Positions 10,801 through 20,823 of a stretch of 64,000 bases of DNA are shown here, piece after piece. The notes below the pieces were generated by a model that made no database searches, was not told where the DNA came from, and saw only the letters and a program-made list of their open reading frames with translations. The stretch covers positions 619,003 through 683,002 of the forward strand of contig WELA01005791.1 in the NCBI GenBank assembly GCA_009602735.1, read 5' to 3'. Each line of letters starts with the position of its first letter. The first letter of the stretch is position 1. This DNA comes from Mesotaenium endlicherianum (Eukaryota; Streptophyta; Zygnematophyceae; Zygnematales; Mesotaeniaceae). The translations under genes and the position numbers were made by a program.

Positions 10801-13800
10801 CACAAGCCTAATCTGGACACCAACCTGTCAGCCTGAAGTGCAAGCAGGGCTAGCGCACTATACAGTGAGAAATTGCAAGACGGAGACAGAGATCACGTCA
10901 AAGGTGGTGAAGTGCACCTCTGGCTGCTCGTTGCGTGTCGCGACGTGATCCTGCTCCCAGATCTTGTTTACCTCACAAAAACAGAAATAAGCGCGGTGAG
11001 ACTAAGAGAGTGGAAACCCACCCCGGCCCTGTTATAAAGTCAACTTGCCATTTGCCAACAGGGAGCACTGCGAGAAATGGTGCCTGAATCCTCCTCAAGG
11101 AGGCGAGGTGCTATGCAGCGTGCATTTTCCAATACTTATGTATGAAACAGATGCATCAAGGGTTATTTACTACAGCTTCTGAAACGTTTTTCAGTGTAAG
11201 CGGAGAACACATTGCTTGCAAGTTGCAGGCAAGGCATGAGCAAACAAATTCTAGGTACATTTCGTGGGGGGTACAGACCAGGTAGGCTACATAAGCCAGT
11301 AGCAAGCGCTGAGCGTACCTTCAGAGACCTTTTGCTCGTGACTTTTGTGGATATGATGCCTAGACTTGCGCTTGAGGTTACCCTTTCAGGGCCCAAGCAA
11401 GGCACTGCGACGCCACACGTTGACCTGCTTGCATCCCTGCTGCTCCTCTTCTTCCCCTTGTGAGCCAGGGGCCTAACCCCCCCCCCACCCCCCTCCTCAG
11501 CAGCAGCAGCAGCAGGAGTATCTCTGTCGGACACACTCTCTCTAACTTCTTCCTCCTCTGGCTCCTCTGACGCCTCCGTATTGCAGGGGGCAGAGGCTCG
11601 AACAGGAGCATGCGAGATGCGAGGCATCCTGGGCGCAGACGTGCGCTGCTTCTTCATCACACCCCCCATAGCTTTAGCATGACAATAAACAGCAGGCGGT
11701 GTTGGTGGCAATGCCGATGCATTTTCGGCTGGCAGATTACCCTCCCCTGCCACCACCACAGCAAGCTCATCCTCCTCGAGTGACCCCATTGCCGGACCCT
11801 CAGCCTCCACCATAGTTTGGAAAGGAAGAAAAGGTGCAGCAGCAGCAGTTGCAACAGCTTCAAGGGGCTCCCTGGTGGACCTTTCAGCAGATTTCAGAAA
11901 TTGCACGTCGCGCATGAATTTGCCCTCTCGTGCATTCCGCTTCTTGCGGGACACTCTAGATCCAAGCAGCGTGTCAGCTGATCGTCTACCCACAAAAGCA
12001 CCTGTAGTTTGCTCAAGAGCCGGTTCCACACAAGATGTGGCAAGAGCCGCATGAATGATAGAGTCCTCCTTCGTGAAAGTTGGCCGAGAAGCCTCAACCT
12101 GCGCCACAAGCTGTGTAGAAGTGAGGGTGGTTTCCATCTGCTGCTGCCCGAAATCTGCCAAGCAAATACCATTATCGCACATGACAAAATAATATTTGCA
12201 CTCACAAGAACACAATAAGCTCCCAGTTGATGTTGTAGTCAGATGTTCATCCCACCCACTGCAATACGCCCAAGAGAAGACAAATGACAAGCCTGCCACA
12301 CGGAAGCTAAACCCCATCCTACTTCATGTTACAGTGGGGACCCAGGGAACATATGCCGAGGACAGAGCAGGGTACATAGGGCTTGTAATCTGCAAGCAAC
12401 AAACCCCCTCATCAGGCCGCTGGCAAATAAGATCTCACCAGGCAAAAAGGACGAGGCTCCTGCATTCCTGTTGCAGCTGCGGCTGATGCTGTCGACAGGT
12501 AAATGCCTAGAGCTCCAGGAGGGGCTGCACCTTGAGGGGCCGCATAGAACAAAGTGTCCTACACCACACAAAAGAAAAGGGTGGTCATCAACTCACACTT
12601 CCCTGCATACCTCAACCCACATGTGTATATACACACATTAGGACCAGCAATTTGGGCAGTACCTCCCCTCCACAACAGCAAGGCATAGGCAAGTGGAGAA
12701 GGATTCACTACTCTCATCAAATAGAAAGTGGTGCAAGATGTTCAACAAGCGCCTCAGCACCAACCTGGACAAAATGATTGCTTCTGCAAGAGTCACGTGG
12801 GAGGGCCTCGGTGGTACGCTCTGGCGTGCCAGGACCCTCCTCTTCGCATGCTTTCCAATCTGCATTTGCCTCAGTCTTCCATGTCTCGGCAAACCTGATG
12901 CCATATGTAAAAACAGCCATCTTTTGCTTTTGCTGCGTTCTTTCTCCACCCTTCTCCGTTATGGCAGCCATATGCACCGTTTGCGCATCTGTCCCCTTGT
13001 TCTTATTCTTGGCTGGTCTCCCACTCTGGGCAAGCTTGCTGGCCACCCTGTTTGATGCATCTTCTATCTCCCCTCCAACAAGTCCTATACCACATAATGG
13101 TCCGGTTCTTTCCACATCCACGGCTGCAACAGGTGCAACCTGTGCCATAGCATGCAGAGACATCACTCATTACACTCGGAATTTGATTCACCAAAAAGAC
13201 ATACCCTGTCACGAAGTGTACATCAGGCTCATCAGGTACAGGGCTCGCTCTTACTGACAATACACAAATGCACATCATTGTGGGAGAACATGTCCGGCAA
13301 AGTTACACATGTCTCCCTGCTTTCATCACCATTAAGCAACGGCTGCTTGCAACACCCATCAGGTCCCAGGTTTGGTGTCCACAGATCTATGCTCGGGCCA
13401 GGCAGCCAGAATCACAAAACGTTAAGCCAAGGGAAACCTACTTCCTCCACATTCCATGCAAAAAAATGGAACTGCACCTGTTCTTCCTCCCCCATCTGAC
13501 CACGCACTTCGCTCCAAAAGGCCTGCACCAGGCTTGCAATCCGCCTCGCCCTGTCTGCCCCCTGCCTCTTGACAACCACCGCAGAAGGCTTCACAACAGC
13601 CCACCTGGCAACCTGGGCAGCTGCAGCTACCTTCCACATGCGTTCCTGTTGGTTCATCACAGGAACGATAGCTTTTGACGTGAACACACTGCAGCTGGGG
13701 AATTCTATCTGCATCGCATCTTATAGAAACTCACTCGCAACCAACATTGAAACTCTAAGCAGCAGCAGCCCAACCAGCCAAGCCTGTGAAGTATATGCTA

Positions 13801-16139
13801 CTAACGTGGTTCAAGGACCCACTCCATCGCACAACACAGGCGTGCCACACAGGGACCTCCTTCAACCAAGACGGCAACAGCACAGCAGGGAACCAACTGA
13901 CACAACAAGAAAGGAACCTCCTCGTACGAAGTACAACCTGCAAGCACATTGGGAGCACAATAATCCCAAGCTGCATAAGGTGCAAAACCTCATGTTAAGC
14001 GGATGGGCACCTGTGCAAAGTCAACGGCCATCCAGGCCATCTCTTCCAGCATGTAATCCCACAGGCACAAACACCTTGACACCACAATTGCCGTACGCTT
14101 CCGAGCCCACTCGAGGTTCTTTTTCGTTGCCGCCTGCGCTCCAAGACGTCTTATTATTAGGTGCACTACGCCGACACGCATTGTCCCAAGACCATGCTGA
14201 AGATGGTCACAGTGCAATGGAGCAAGTACAATAGCAACCAATAGAGCAGCGCAAAAGGTTGGAGTAGAGCAATGTCTGCGTCATTTGTGAACTTTGACTG
14301 GAGCAGGCAATGTCTCCTGGGCACTGACTTTTTCACCAACAGCGATAGGGCACAGAAGCGTCATGATTCCAACAAAATGCCTTGGCAACCGCAACTCTAA
14401 ATAAATCCAAGACAGGGAAAGCAACTCCTATTCTGATGATAAAAAAGTCACTGGCATTCCATCCAACAACGATGAACCGCCAGCATCCACCTTGCATCAG
14501 TGGCTTGACATACAAAATTGCCCTGATGGATGCAACTCGACATATGCAGGAGCAGACGTTTGACTTTCACCTTGATAGCTTCTGCTTCCTCAAGTATGCA
14601 GGCCTCGTGCACTTTCTTTGCAGCTGCAGCCATTTCTGTCTTCCTGCTGCCGGCCTCTGCCAGGATTCCAGGATGATTCTCCTTGTACCATGGTATGACT
14701 GCTTTGGGCACAGAAGAGCCACCAAGTGTAGTACTCCTGCAACGACCTGGGCTAACAGCAATTACCGCTGGTACTGATACTGATGGTATCGGTGCCAGGC
14801 ATATGGCTGAAGCGGCTTCCGCGGCAGAGTCCAAACTTCTACAGCCAGCACCAATTAGAGGGCCCGGCACCTTGTCTACACTACTACGACCTCCTGCCAT
14901 GCAGACCAATTCAGATTGGTGTCCCACCTCAGACGATATGATGACTTTGGTATCCAAAGGAATACTTTTTAAGCCCAAAGTGTTGTCTAGTTGCACCTGA
15001 ACCATGACAGGGATTACAGTTGCGGTCGCCTTGTCTTGCAAAACGCCATGCACGTCCCCAGTTGCCCCAGCTCCGAGGCATGACTTCAAAATATCTGATG
15101 ACACTTCATTGTTGTCAATGGGTGTCGAGCTGCCGGGATATGAAACATCAGTTTTAGGATGTCTTTTCTTACAGGCAATATCTGCCCCGGAGTAAATGAC
15201 CTCCCTGGCAACGGGCACATTGACTTCGTCAAACCCATTGCCACCTCTCTCCGTACAAATCCCCCCATCGCCCCCCTGTGTCACAACACTAGCACTCCGC
15301 TTTAACCCATCCTCTGCTCTGAAAGGAGGCAGCTCCTCTACAGAAATAGAACTCGAAGGAAGAGTTTCTCCAGGGTTGGCCTTGGCACACATAATCCTAA
15401 CAGGCTGACTCTGATGAAACTCGTTAAACCCTGCAGACTCAATTCCGACTTCCTCGTAAGGGGTTTCCAGGCTTCCATTCCTGCTTGAGATGTTGAAGGC
15501 CAGCTTCGATGGGGACTCAATACCGCAGTTGCCAATGCCAGGGCACTCCCTCGCGTTTCCTCCACCAATGGCATTCACAAACCTGGCCAGCGAGCAGTCT
15601 TCAACCACAACAGCCACCATGGTCTGTTCCATATCTGCGACTGAAATCCCCCCATATGCTCATCAAAACCCAACTATAGTGACCAGCATTTGTTAAAGGT
15701 GACCACTGTGGCAATAAATAATTAAAGTGATGCCCCCATCAAAATCTTCCTGTACATACCACAAGAATGCAACACTACCTGTCGAAGCTTTATCAATCAC
15801 AAGACTTGGCACTTGGCACTGCTGAAATAAAAAAACATAAGTCAGCTTTGTCTACAACTCCAGACTGAACAGCACAACAATATTGGAAAGGCAATAGATA
15901 CCTGTATTTGGTGAAGCCCAATGGCTCTTGCTGGCTGTAATAGCTGCCAGTGGTAGAACCTTCCTTTCATCTTCGACAAGGACTTCCTGGGATATGCCAT
16001 TCTCGGTTTTCTTCAATAAAGTCCTATCTGCACATTCTTGACCTCTCAAGTACTCTATCCCTGTCTCCACCTGACTTTCCACTGCGGGCTGCGATTGGTT
16101 GATGCACGCAGTCTCATCAAAAATTGCTCCAGTTTCGCT
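4422..16139 (-). CDS. EAF1: EAF1-like NuA4 complex scaffold (HSA + SANT + Q-rich), copy 1, about 17 exons
   Basis: EAF1 is the platform subunit of the nuclear NuA4 histone H4/H2A acetyltransferase complex. Its HSA domain binds actin and actin-related proteins and its SANT domain contacts Tra1 and chromatin. Reading on the minus strand, the order matches plant EAF1: low-complexity N-terminus, the conserved HEACILEEAEAIK block, HSA helix (DYMLEEMAWMAVDFAQ then ERMWKVAAAAQVARW), TPERT block, LFYAAPQGA block, basic KKQRTSAPRMPR block, SANT (EDQ then ALLGAMHDLGTNW), HQKELVK block, CSPLNLC motif and a Gln-rich tail. Predicted exons have GT-AG ends and agreeing phases where I checked. The gene lies about 8.2 kb left of a broken second copy. 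The extreme N-terminus and several exon edges are uncertain; identity rests on motif order recalled from plant proteins. Confidence 0.85.
5170..5445 (-). CDS. EAF1: EAF1 copy 1, penultimate exon (Q/R-rich)
   Basis: This exon encodes a basic and Gln-rich segment (GQQRRAMLDNRRQELVQGLQ, then FSQNKQQQQMMQVV). It ends AACCGAAG before a GTGTAC donor at 5169. The acceptor near 5445 is not certain. The composition fits the plant EAF1 tail, where KQRQRQ-type segments occur. Confidence 0.55.
6265..6965 (-). CDS. EAF1: EAF1 copy 1, Ser/Gly/Ala-rich C-terminal region exon
   Basis: This long open exon follows a pyrimidine tract and CAG near 6965 and ends at a GTAAAG donor at 6264. It encodes an unstructured Ser/Gly/Ala-rich region (for example GHGSSSPATNHGHRLNATS). 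Part of it is clearly repeated in EAF1 copy 2 at 25373-25600 (EGAAEPD against EAAAEPGGG, and MHSQHFAGH against LAHSQRLPGH), which supports it as real coding sequence. Confidence 0.6.
7122..7295 (-). CDS. EAF1: EAF1 copy 1, exon with CSPLNLC motif and poly-Q
   Basis: It encodes SPLNLCEQPAGPVAAEIQYW followed by a Gln run. The first part corresponds to the LTPLDLCDA segment of plant EAF1 and to CSPLDLCDLPSAPLPIA in copy 2. Acceptor CAG at 7296-7298 and donor GTCAGT at 7121 frame a 174-bp exon, a multiple of three. Confidence 0.65.
8358..8462 (-). CDS. EAF1: EAF1 copy 1, post-SANT helical exon
   Basis: A 105-bp exon (35 codons) with a CAG acceptor and GTAATA donor encodes ARMAKQQAWEEDMLRCHQ and the following KELVKIIKRNSLTKL. 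It aligns by eye with the plant EAF1 segment after SANT (LFQRLQ..MEEDTLKSHFEKI). Copy 2 carries a related block near 30.55-30.65 kb (KQRVWEKETLRWHQKELVK). Confidence 0.7.
8760..8899 (-). CDS. EAF1: EAF1 copy 1, SANT domain third exon
   Basis: The exon starts after AAAAGCAG at 8900-8902 and reads GIHRRPLQCQLRYRQLAQDA. This corresponds to the last SANT helix of plant EAF1 (RKPKECKERHKIL). Copy 2 has GIHWEPRQCQERL near 31.05 kb. The donor at the lower end is not resolved, so that boundary is approximate. Confidence 0.6.
9399..9479 (-). CDS. EAF1: EAF1 copy 1, SANT domain second exon
   Basis: An 81-bp, 27-codon exon has a CTGCAG acceptor at 9480 and a GTAATT donor at 9398. It encodes ALLGAMHDLGTNWLLISDVL and then SSGISFK, the central SANT helices (plant form ALVVLVHDMGPNWELVSDA). 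Copy 2 has an exon of exactly the same length at 31214-31294. Confidence 0.85.
9714..9761 (-). CDS. EAF1: EAF1 copy 1, SANT domain first exon
   Basis: A 48-bp exon reads VSSVQDAMAWSEVEDQ between a CTGCAG acceptor and GTGAGC donor. The W..EDQ pattern is the start of the EAF1 SANT domain (plant form WSxFEDQ). It joins in phase 0 to the ALLGAMHDLG exon. Confidence 0.8.
10190..10310 (-). CDS. EAF1: EAF1 copy 1, basic pre-SANT exon (approximate)
   Basis: The segment reads LKLRKTEKSGKEKRVG and is matched by LKLQRLKQHKADKSGKPKKE in copy 2 at 31.9 kb. It is lysine rich and sits where plant EAF1 has its basic pre-SANT linker. Exon edges are not defined. Confidence 0.45.
10870..10965 (-). CDS. EAF1: EAF1 copy 1, WEQDH exon (approximate)
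   Basis: The frame reads IWEQDHVATRNEQPEVHFTT and is matched in copy 2 near 32.70-32.76 kb by VWEQDQLTAWNGQPKVNTYH. Conservation between two copies argues for coding function. Plant EAF1 has a W-Q-x-D...QNEQ segment at this point. Boundaries are approximate. Confidence 0.5.
11319..12147 (-). CDS. EAF1: EAF1 copy 1, large acidic/basic exon
   Basis: About 276 codons, from after TTCGGGCAG at 12148 to a GTACGC donor at 11318. It contains the LLGSRVSRKKRNAREGKFMR segment, an acidic stretch (SEEPEEEEVRESVSD), a poly-Gly/Ala tract and the basic MKKQRTSAPRMPRISH block, equivalent to the KRMRTAARQR nuclear-localisation-like block of plant EAF1. Copy 2 repeats the exon at 33.81-34.66 kb with an in-frame stop. 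Confidence 0.75.
12439..12558 (-). CDS. EAF1: EAF1 copy 1, LFYAAPQGA exon
   Basis: A 120-bp exon between GTAG and GTGAGA encodes DTLFYAAPQGAAPPGALGIY and a short Ala-rich tail. Plant EAF1 has ENLFYTVPPGAMEAYRKSI here. Copy 2 carries DTLFYMAPSGPLAIYLYTAG near 35.0-35.1 kb. Confidence 0.75.
12765..13141 (-). CDS. EAF1: EAF1 copy 1, post-HSA exon with TPERT block
   Basis: Runs from after GGCACAG to a GTTGGT donor. It encodes IEDASNRVASKLAQSGRPAK, ITEKGGERTQQKQKMAVFTY and GPGTPERTTEALPRDS. The last block corresponds to plant AEAPATPDRISDLG. In copy 2 the same exon is split by the 13.4-kb gypsy B block. Confidence 0.75.
13478..13645 (-). CDS. EAF1: EAF1 copy 1, HSA domain second exon
   Basis: A 168-bp exon (56 codons) with AG acceptor before GAACGC and a GTGCAG donor. 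It encodes ERMWKVAAAAQVARWAVVKP, then a basic helix ending QAFWSEVRGQMGEEEQ. This is the second half of the HSA helix that binds nuclear actin and Arp4 (plant form QERLWK.TAAAQICH). It joins phase-exact to the previous exon. Confidence 0.85.
14011..14137 (-). CDS. EAF1: EAF1 copy 1, HSA domain first exon
   Basis: It encodes NLEWARKRTAIVV, then LWDYMLEEMAWMAVDFAQ, the signature of the EAF1 HSA domain (plant form HWDFVLEEMAWLANDFAQ), and ends at a GTGCCC donor at 14010. The acceptor at about 14137 (GGAGCGCAG) is my best guess. Confidence 0.85.
14571..15636 (-). CDS. EAF1: EAF1 copy 1, long N-terminal exon
   Basis: About 355 codons of Ser/Gly/Val-rich sequence without a recognisable fold end in HEACILEEAEAIK and a GTGAAA donor. 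The terminal block matches plant HEDSILEEARxIEAKRKR just before HSA. The acceptor is TTTCAGTCGCAG at 15637. The in-frame Met at 15632 might be the start, but an upstream exon joins in the same phase, so I prefer that this exon is internal. Confidence 0.7.
15906..16139 (-). CDS. EAF1: EAF1 copy 1, putative upstream exon
   Basis: An open stretch between TGTACAG and a GTATCT donor reads, in part, SQVETGIEYLRGQECADRTL and ends SPNT. Splicing in phase 1 to the next exon gives a continuous frame through SPNTDMEQTM. No family motif is present, so support is frame and splice signals only. Confidence 0.4.
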
Positions 16140-17243
16140 TCTGTACAGCCAAGTTCAAACTACATACAACCACTTAATCGTAACTTAAATTCCCAAATCA
16201 ATCCACACAGATCCAAAGTTCATTCATTACCACAAGTTATGTGCGGAAAATATGCATTTAAGGTTAGCCAGATGGGACTCCAGAAGAGTTTACATGCAAG
16301 TAATGATTTGCTGACTCCATCCAGGGCAGCGGCACATGGGACCCGTGGTGCAGGTAGGACGAAGCAACGACAGCAAAAAGAGGTGCAGACGGAACACCAT
16401 GTAACCAACACTCTCCTGGCAAATTCCATTAAAACATGTAACAAACAGCCCTAATGAAAACGCCTTCCCTGAAAGCTTTCGCGCTTTCTTTGTACGTACA
16501 GAACATGAAAACCGTGAAGGAGCTCTCACGGGTGATAGTCTCTCCATAGATGATCCACTCTGAAGAGCAGACTCTTGATTAAGTGAACCCCATACGTAAG
16601 CATGTGTCCTTCCCTTTCAAAAACACACCTATCATGCCTCCAAATTGCCATCATATGTGTAGAAAGTCATTACCTCACTGAAGCAAAGTCCTCGAATTTG
16701 AAGCTACTATATGAAGGAGCAGCTGCCATGCAGAAGGGAAAATCAAGTAGGTCCTTTCCCTGCCACAGAAACAAAACTGCTTCACGACTATGTTACCCTG
16801 AGTAAGACCCACCATAGTATTTCTGGACACAATTCTAGCATGCAATGTTAATCGCCTGCTGAGCTAGAAATAAAAGATGTCACAAAGCCTGTCCACGAAC
16901 CAATCCCTGCTCCGTGCAAACGGTAAAACAGAGTGCAGAGCATGGGATAAAGCATGGCGAATACACACAGAAGGGCTCACTACCTAATTGCGCCAAATAA
17001 TATTTCTACAAGCAATGTGTACCTTGGTCACAAATTCAAGGAGCCTGGAACGATCTCCACAAGCGACAACTTCCTGCCTGCAATTGAAGTAGCACATGGT
17101 TCCCATATACGTACTAAGAAACAGCGGATCTCTCAACCAACATGACCAATTCAACTTTGTTCCAGAACTTGCTACTTCATATTGCCCACTTTAGTACATC
17201 TTGTTTGATAGCATACTGGAGTGGTCGGACATAAATTAAGCAT

Positions 17244-17462
17244 TCAGAGCATGCAAGACCTTCTAATGAGTTGAGTACAAGGCGCATTCTTGCGTATAGT
17301 ATCCCGCGAAGCCCACCTAAGTCTCCTTTCCACTCTTTTTATTTCCGCAGGTAAGGTTAGTGCTTCGGCGTCATTCTCCCCCCTTTTATCATGTCGTACT
17401 ACTTGCGCGCACTGGCTGTCACGACTACAGTCGCTTGGCACGAAAGAGGAGCCAGAGACCAT
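17244..17462 (-). CDS. Possible N-terminal exon or small ORF upstream of EAF1
   Basis: A 72-codon frame starts with ATG at 17462 and is rich in charged residues (AEIKRVERRLRWASRDTIRK). It could be the first coding exon of EAF1, whose plant N-terminus carries a charged helix, but no splice join was demonstrated and it may be chance. Confidence 0.2.
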   Translation of the reverse strand: MVSGSSFVPSDCSRDSQCAQVVRHDKRGENDAEALTLPAEIKRVERRLRWASRDTIRKNAPCTQLIRRSCML

Positions 17463-19196
17463 TATATGACATCCAAGGTAGTTAGCACGCCTTGGAAATT
17501 CCTTTAAAAGTACGGTCGTTCAACTTCGCAAGCAACAACGCAAACGTTCACTCCTGACGACAGAAAGCAGCAATGGAATGTCTGTGGGTTGTCTGCTTTA
17601 AGCATGAAATCACAAAAGCGAGGACAAGAAGAAGGTTACAGTCTGCTTCCAAACCCTGCCCTGTATAAAACACGCCCTGTATAAAACACTCCTAAATTAT
17701 ACGGGATACTTATGTACGCTTTTGCACTGTCGCAAAGAAGAGCTAACAAACCGATGTGTCGACAAGAACGCATGGACGACCGACCAGAAGCGCCTCCGCA
17801 CGCTAAAAAAGCCTTTTGCCAATTCTGGGAAATAAGGAGCTGGAAGTTGAAACGGGCCCCTAAAACCCGCGTTCGCGACTGCTGCGAAATGGAAATTAGG
17901 AGAAACGTGTCCATGTTCGCGATTCGGTGTCCTGGACGTGGTCTGGCCCAGGATCTCCAGACTAAATCTTTGATCAAGCTTACACTTACTCTCTAGGCAA
18001 TATTATTGTTATTTCAAGTAAATAGGCAATTAGTACATAGTGCGTGGCCAGATACATCTACTGGGAGTATATCTGGCAACCTATATATAGCGATGCAAAT
18101 CTAATTTCCATATTGTGGTTATTACACAACTATTTAATGATCCTTCCTGAACCTAACGTAGCTAGGTGTATGAACCATGAATTACGTCGCGCTAACGCAT
18201 GCAACGCCGTCGATGGCTGGTCATACTGTTGACTTTGCGCCATTTGTTTGTATGGCAGCTGCTGTTGTTTGAATGCTTGTTGTCTTAGAGAGTGTGTGCA
18301 GCTGTGGTGTGAGACTTTCTGTCAACTTTGTGTGGTGTGCTTCGGGCGGGCTGGGTGGGTTCAAGGAGCACTAATTGCTACTTTGCTTGCGCAATGAGGA
18401 GACTCGACTCCTGTGAGATACTTAAATATGCAGCTGCAGCTGCTGATTTGCAGCAACTCCTCGCTCGTGGATCGATCTTCTCGAAGCTTCTACAGAATCA
18501 GCGTGTCGCTGATCAAACTTTATTTTGTATATTTGTTGATATACAAAATATCATATTTTTTCAGGCGTCGTCGTTCACACTCTAAAAATACAACAGGCCA
18601 GAAGGGGCAAGAATGAGCAAGACTTTTTCTTCATAAGTGTTTGCTTATGTTACTTGTATTAATGCATTGGGTAATTGGGTCCACAATGTGTGAAGTTGAC
18701 AGTCGATGGTGGTGAGTCGAGTTCAATCATTGCTAGGGTTCAAGTGTCAATATATAGCACAAACATGCCAATGAAGTGTATCAAAGAGTTAGACCATTGT
18801 AAGATCACAAATTTTGAGAGAAGACTTAAGCTGTGTACACGTGAATACATTAGGTGAAAATGAGCTTTGCTGTTGAGTTCAGTGAATGCAATGGCAAAGG
18901 CCATCAAGGATGGACAAGGTGCACATTGGCTGAGGTCAGCACGCATAGGACACAAGTTGGTCTTGTTTTGCATGCCGAGGGCGTAGTGATGGCAGAGTTT
19001 GCCATGGCCGCATGGAAAGCGTACTTGAAGGGCACAAATGAGGCATTTAGCCTACTGAGGTTTGCCAATAGACATTTCATATTCATGTTGTTCAATGTCT
19101 GATGTGCGATCAATTAAACATCATAGTTTTAAAGCAGAATACACAACCCACGCCTGAAGATGACATGTAGACTTTCATGAGGTTAAACAACCTACT
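17463..19196. other. Intergenic region between EAF1 and gypsy A
   Basis: No gene family was recognised. It should contain the EAF1 promoter on its left side. At 17655-17690 a short direct repeat (CGCCCTGTATAAAACAC and CCCTGTATAAAACACTCC) carries TATAAAA elements. A plus-strand open frame at 18854-19102 is listed separately. Confidence 0.4.
18854..19102 (+). CDS. Small ORF of unknown nature
   Basis: Eighty-two codons containing MSFAVEFSECNGKGHQGWTR and MAEFAMAAWKAYLKGTNEAF. The composition is protein-like and the frame begins close to a unique ATG, but I recognise no domain and see no splice partners. It could be a fragment of a host gene cut off by the adjacent inverted LTR at 19197, or a chance frame. 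Confidence 0.2.
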   Translation: MKMSFAVEFSECNGKGHQGWTRCTLAEVSTHRTQVGLVLHAEGVVMAEFAMAAWKAYLKGTNEAFSLLRFANRHFIFMLFNV

Positions 19197-19845
19197 TGTA
19201 AGGTCATAGGTTTATAAAGTACATTTTTGAGTTTCATGAAAGTATATTTTGATTGCATAGGAGTGTAGATTGCATTTTATTGCTCATTTTGATATAAAGT
19301 TCATTAAATTTAATTAACTATTGAGAGAGTTACGGATTTCTGAAGTTTAATTAGTTTTGAGGTTGGTTGACGACTGTCCTTAATTCGCAGTGAGCGCAAC
19401 CGTCGGATTGGCCGACAGCATCGAGCGATCTGGCCCGTTAGAGTGAACTCGAACCTTCACGTAAGTTCGGCTGACGCGGACTGCCGACTAGGTCAATTTA
19501 CCTAGAAGTTTCGGTTTAGCCTAGCGCGTCTAAGATAGAATATTCTAGTAATGTCGATGCATGTACGTGGACGTCAATTCGGCCCGACACGTCAGATTAT
19601 ACTGATCTGGCTTACTCACGAATATTCTGGAAGGGACATTTTGACGAACACTTAGGAAAATGCGTAGCTTCCTCCTAGAGAGGAGCACTTAGGCAGAAAA
19701 TTATAAATAGGCATAACTTCTTTGTTTCTTATCAATTCTCACTTCTGTAAATTTCTACGGGTTTGTAATGACAAGGCCTTTCATCCTACATCATTTGTGA
19801 GCAGTTTCTTGCTACTCAAAATGTTGAGTAGATATCTTAAGCTTG
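19197..19845 (+). mobile_element. Family A LTR, inverted copy fused to the gypsy A 3' end
   Basis: This plus-oriented family A LTR starts TGTAAGGTC and is similar along its length to the solo LTR at 47990-48723 up to about position 645 of the LTR. It then breaks within CTTAAGCTTGACC and passes into the minus-oriented 3' LTR of gypsy A. The two LTRs therefore face tail to tail, sharing CTT at the join. A TATAAATAGG box lies near 19705. No matching target duplication is seen at the left end. Confidence 0.8.
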
Positions 19846-19920
19846 ACCAAATTCGATGAACTTTATATCAAAATGACGCACTCTACATTAATGTACAATC
19901 AAAACATACTTTTATGAAAC

Positions 19921-20808
19921 TCAAAAATGCTTTTTATAAACCTTTGACCTTACACCATCCCCCTCCTCAAGATGCGACGTCCTCGACACATTCTGCAGAT
20001 AACGTCTCAACTTACTCTTACAATGAGTCAAATTGGCCTCCGTCTCCCAAGTGTTGTCGTCCGCATGGTAGCCCTTCCACTTGACCAGATACTCCTGGAC
20101 AAATCGTTGACCTCGCTTGACTCGTCGATCGTCGACAATCGCCTCCACTTCATACTCCAATACATCATCGATCTCGACCGGTGGTGGCGGTGTAGGTAGT
20201 CGTCCTGGATGTCCTTCATTCGGGTCAACGTATGGCCGCAGACAACTGACATGGAACACATCATGGATACGCCAGCCTGAAGGGAGTTCCAACTTGTAGG
20301 CCACTGGATTCACCTGCTTGAGCACTACAAAGGGACCTGTAAACCGTGCCCGCAGTTTCCTCTTGCCTGTGAAAGGTAGGTTCTCTGTGGACAAGAGTAC
20401 TTTCTCGCCCACATGGAATGTCATTTCCCTCCTGTGCTTGTTAGCATGCTTGACCTGCTCTTCCTGTGCCTTCCGAATACACGTCTTCGCCATATCCCAA
20501 GTCTTGGCCATTTGCTCCATAAAAGCTTGTGTAGAAGGAACCTGAGTCTCCTTGGCCTTCTCCAACAAGATGTTCCCTGGATGAAATACTTTTCGCCCAT
20601 AAACCATAGCGATTGGTGACTGCTTGGTGGATCCCTGCATGCTGTTGTTGTAGGCCAACTCCAACCCTGGTAGCTTCTTGTCCCACTCTGAAGGGTCCTC
20701 CATAGTGAAACTCCTGAGCACCTCTTGCAGAGTTCTGTTGAGCCTCTCACTCTGCCCGTCTGTCTGAGGGTGATAGGAAGTGCTCATACTCAGCTTGGTC
20801 CCCATCAA
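19921..20808 (-). CDS. Gypsy A integrase C-terminal half with chromodomain
   Basis: It contains the third catalytic position in SYHPQTDGQSERLNRTLQE, a GPY/F-type region (ARFTGPFVVLKQVNPVAYKL) and a chromodomain (FVQEYLVKWKGYHADDNTWE). The chromodomain would direct integration to particular histone marks. The frame is closed from the upstream part by a stop near 20809-20825. The CDS stop overlaps the start of the 3' LTR, as the coding end lies 34 bp inside the LTR side of the polypurine tract. Confidence 0.85.
   Translation of the reverse strand: MMGTKLSMSTSYHPQTDGQSERLNRTLQEVLRSFTMEDPSEWDKKLPGLELAYNNSMQGSTKQSPIAMVYGRKVFHPGNILLEKAKETQVPSTQAFMEQMAKTWDMAKTCIRKAQEEQVKHANKHRREMTFHVGEKVLLSTENLPFTGKRKLRARFTGPFVVLKQVNPVAYKLELPSGWRIHDVFHVSCLRPYVDPNEGHPGRLPTPPPPVEIDDVLEYEVEAIVDDRRVKRGQRFVQEYLVKWKGYHADDNTWETEANLTHCKSKLRRYLQNVSRTSHLEEGDGVRSKVYKKHF
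19955..19968 (-). other. Polypurine tract of gypsy A
   Basis: The minus strand reads GAGGAGGGGGATGG immediately before the 3' LTR start TGTAAGG. It would prime plus-strand DNA synthesis. A nearly identical tract with the same upstream context lies at 55312-55326, linking families A and E. Confidence 0.8.
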
Positions 20809-20823
20809 AGGAACTAATGACCG

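Noticed and set aside
13569-14234. 221-codon plus-strand ORF
   Set aside because: It is antisense to the EAF1 HSA exons, whose minus-strand frames carry conserved motifs and splice sites; the plus frame has no domain.
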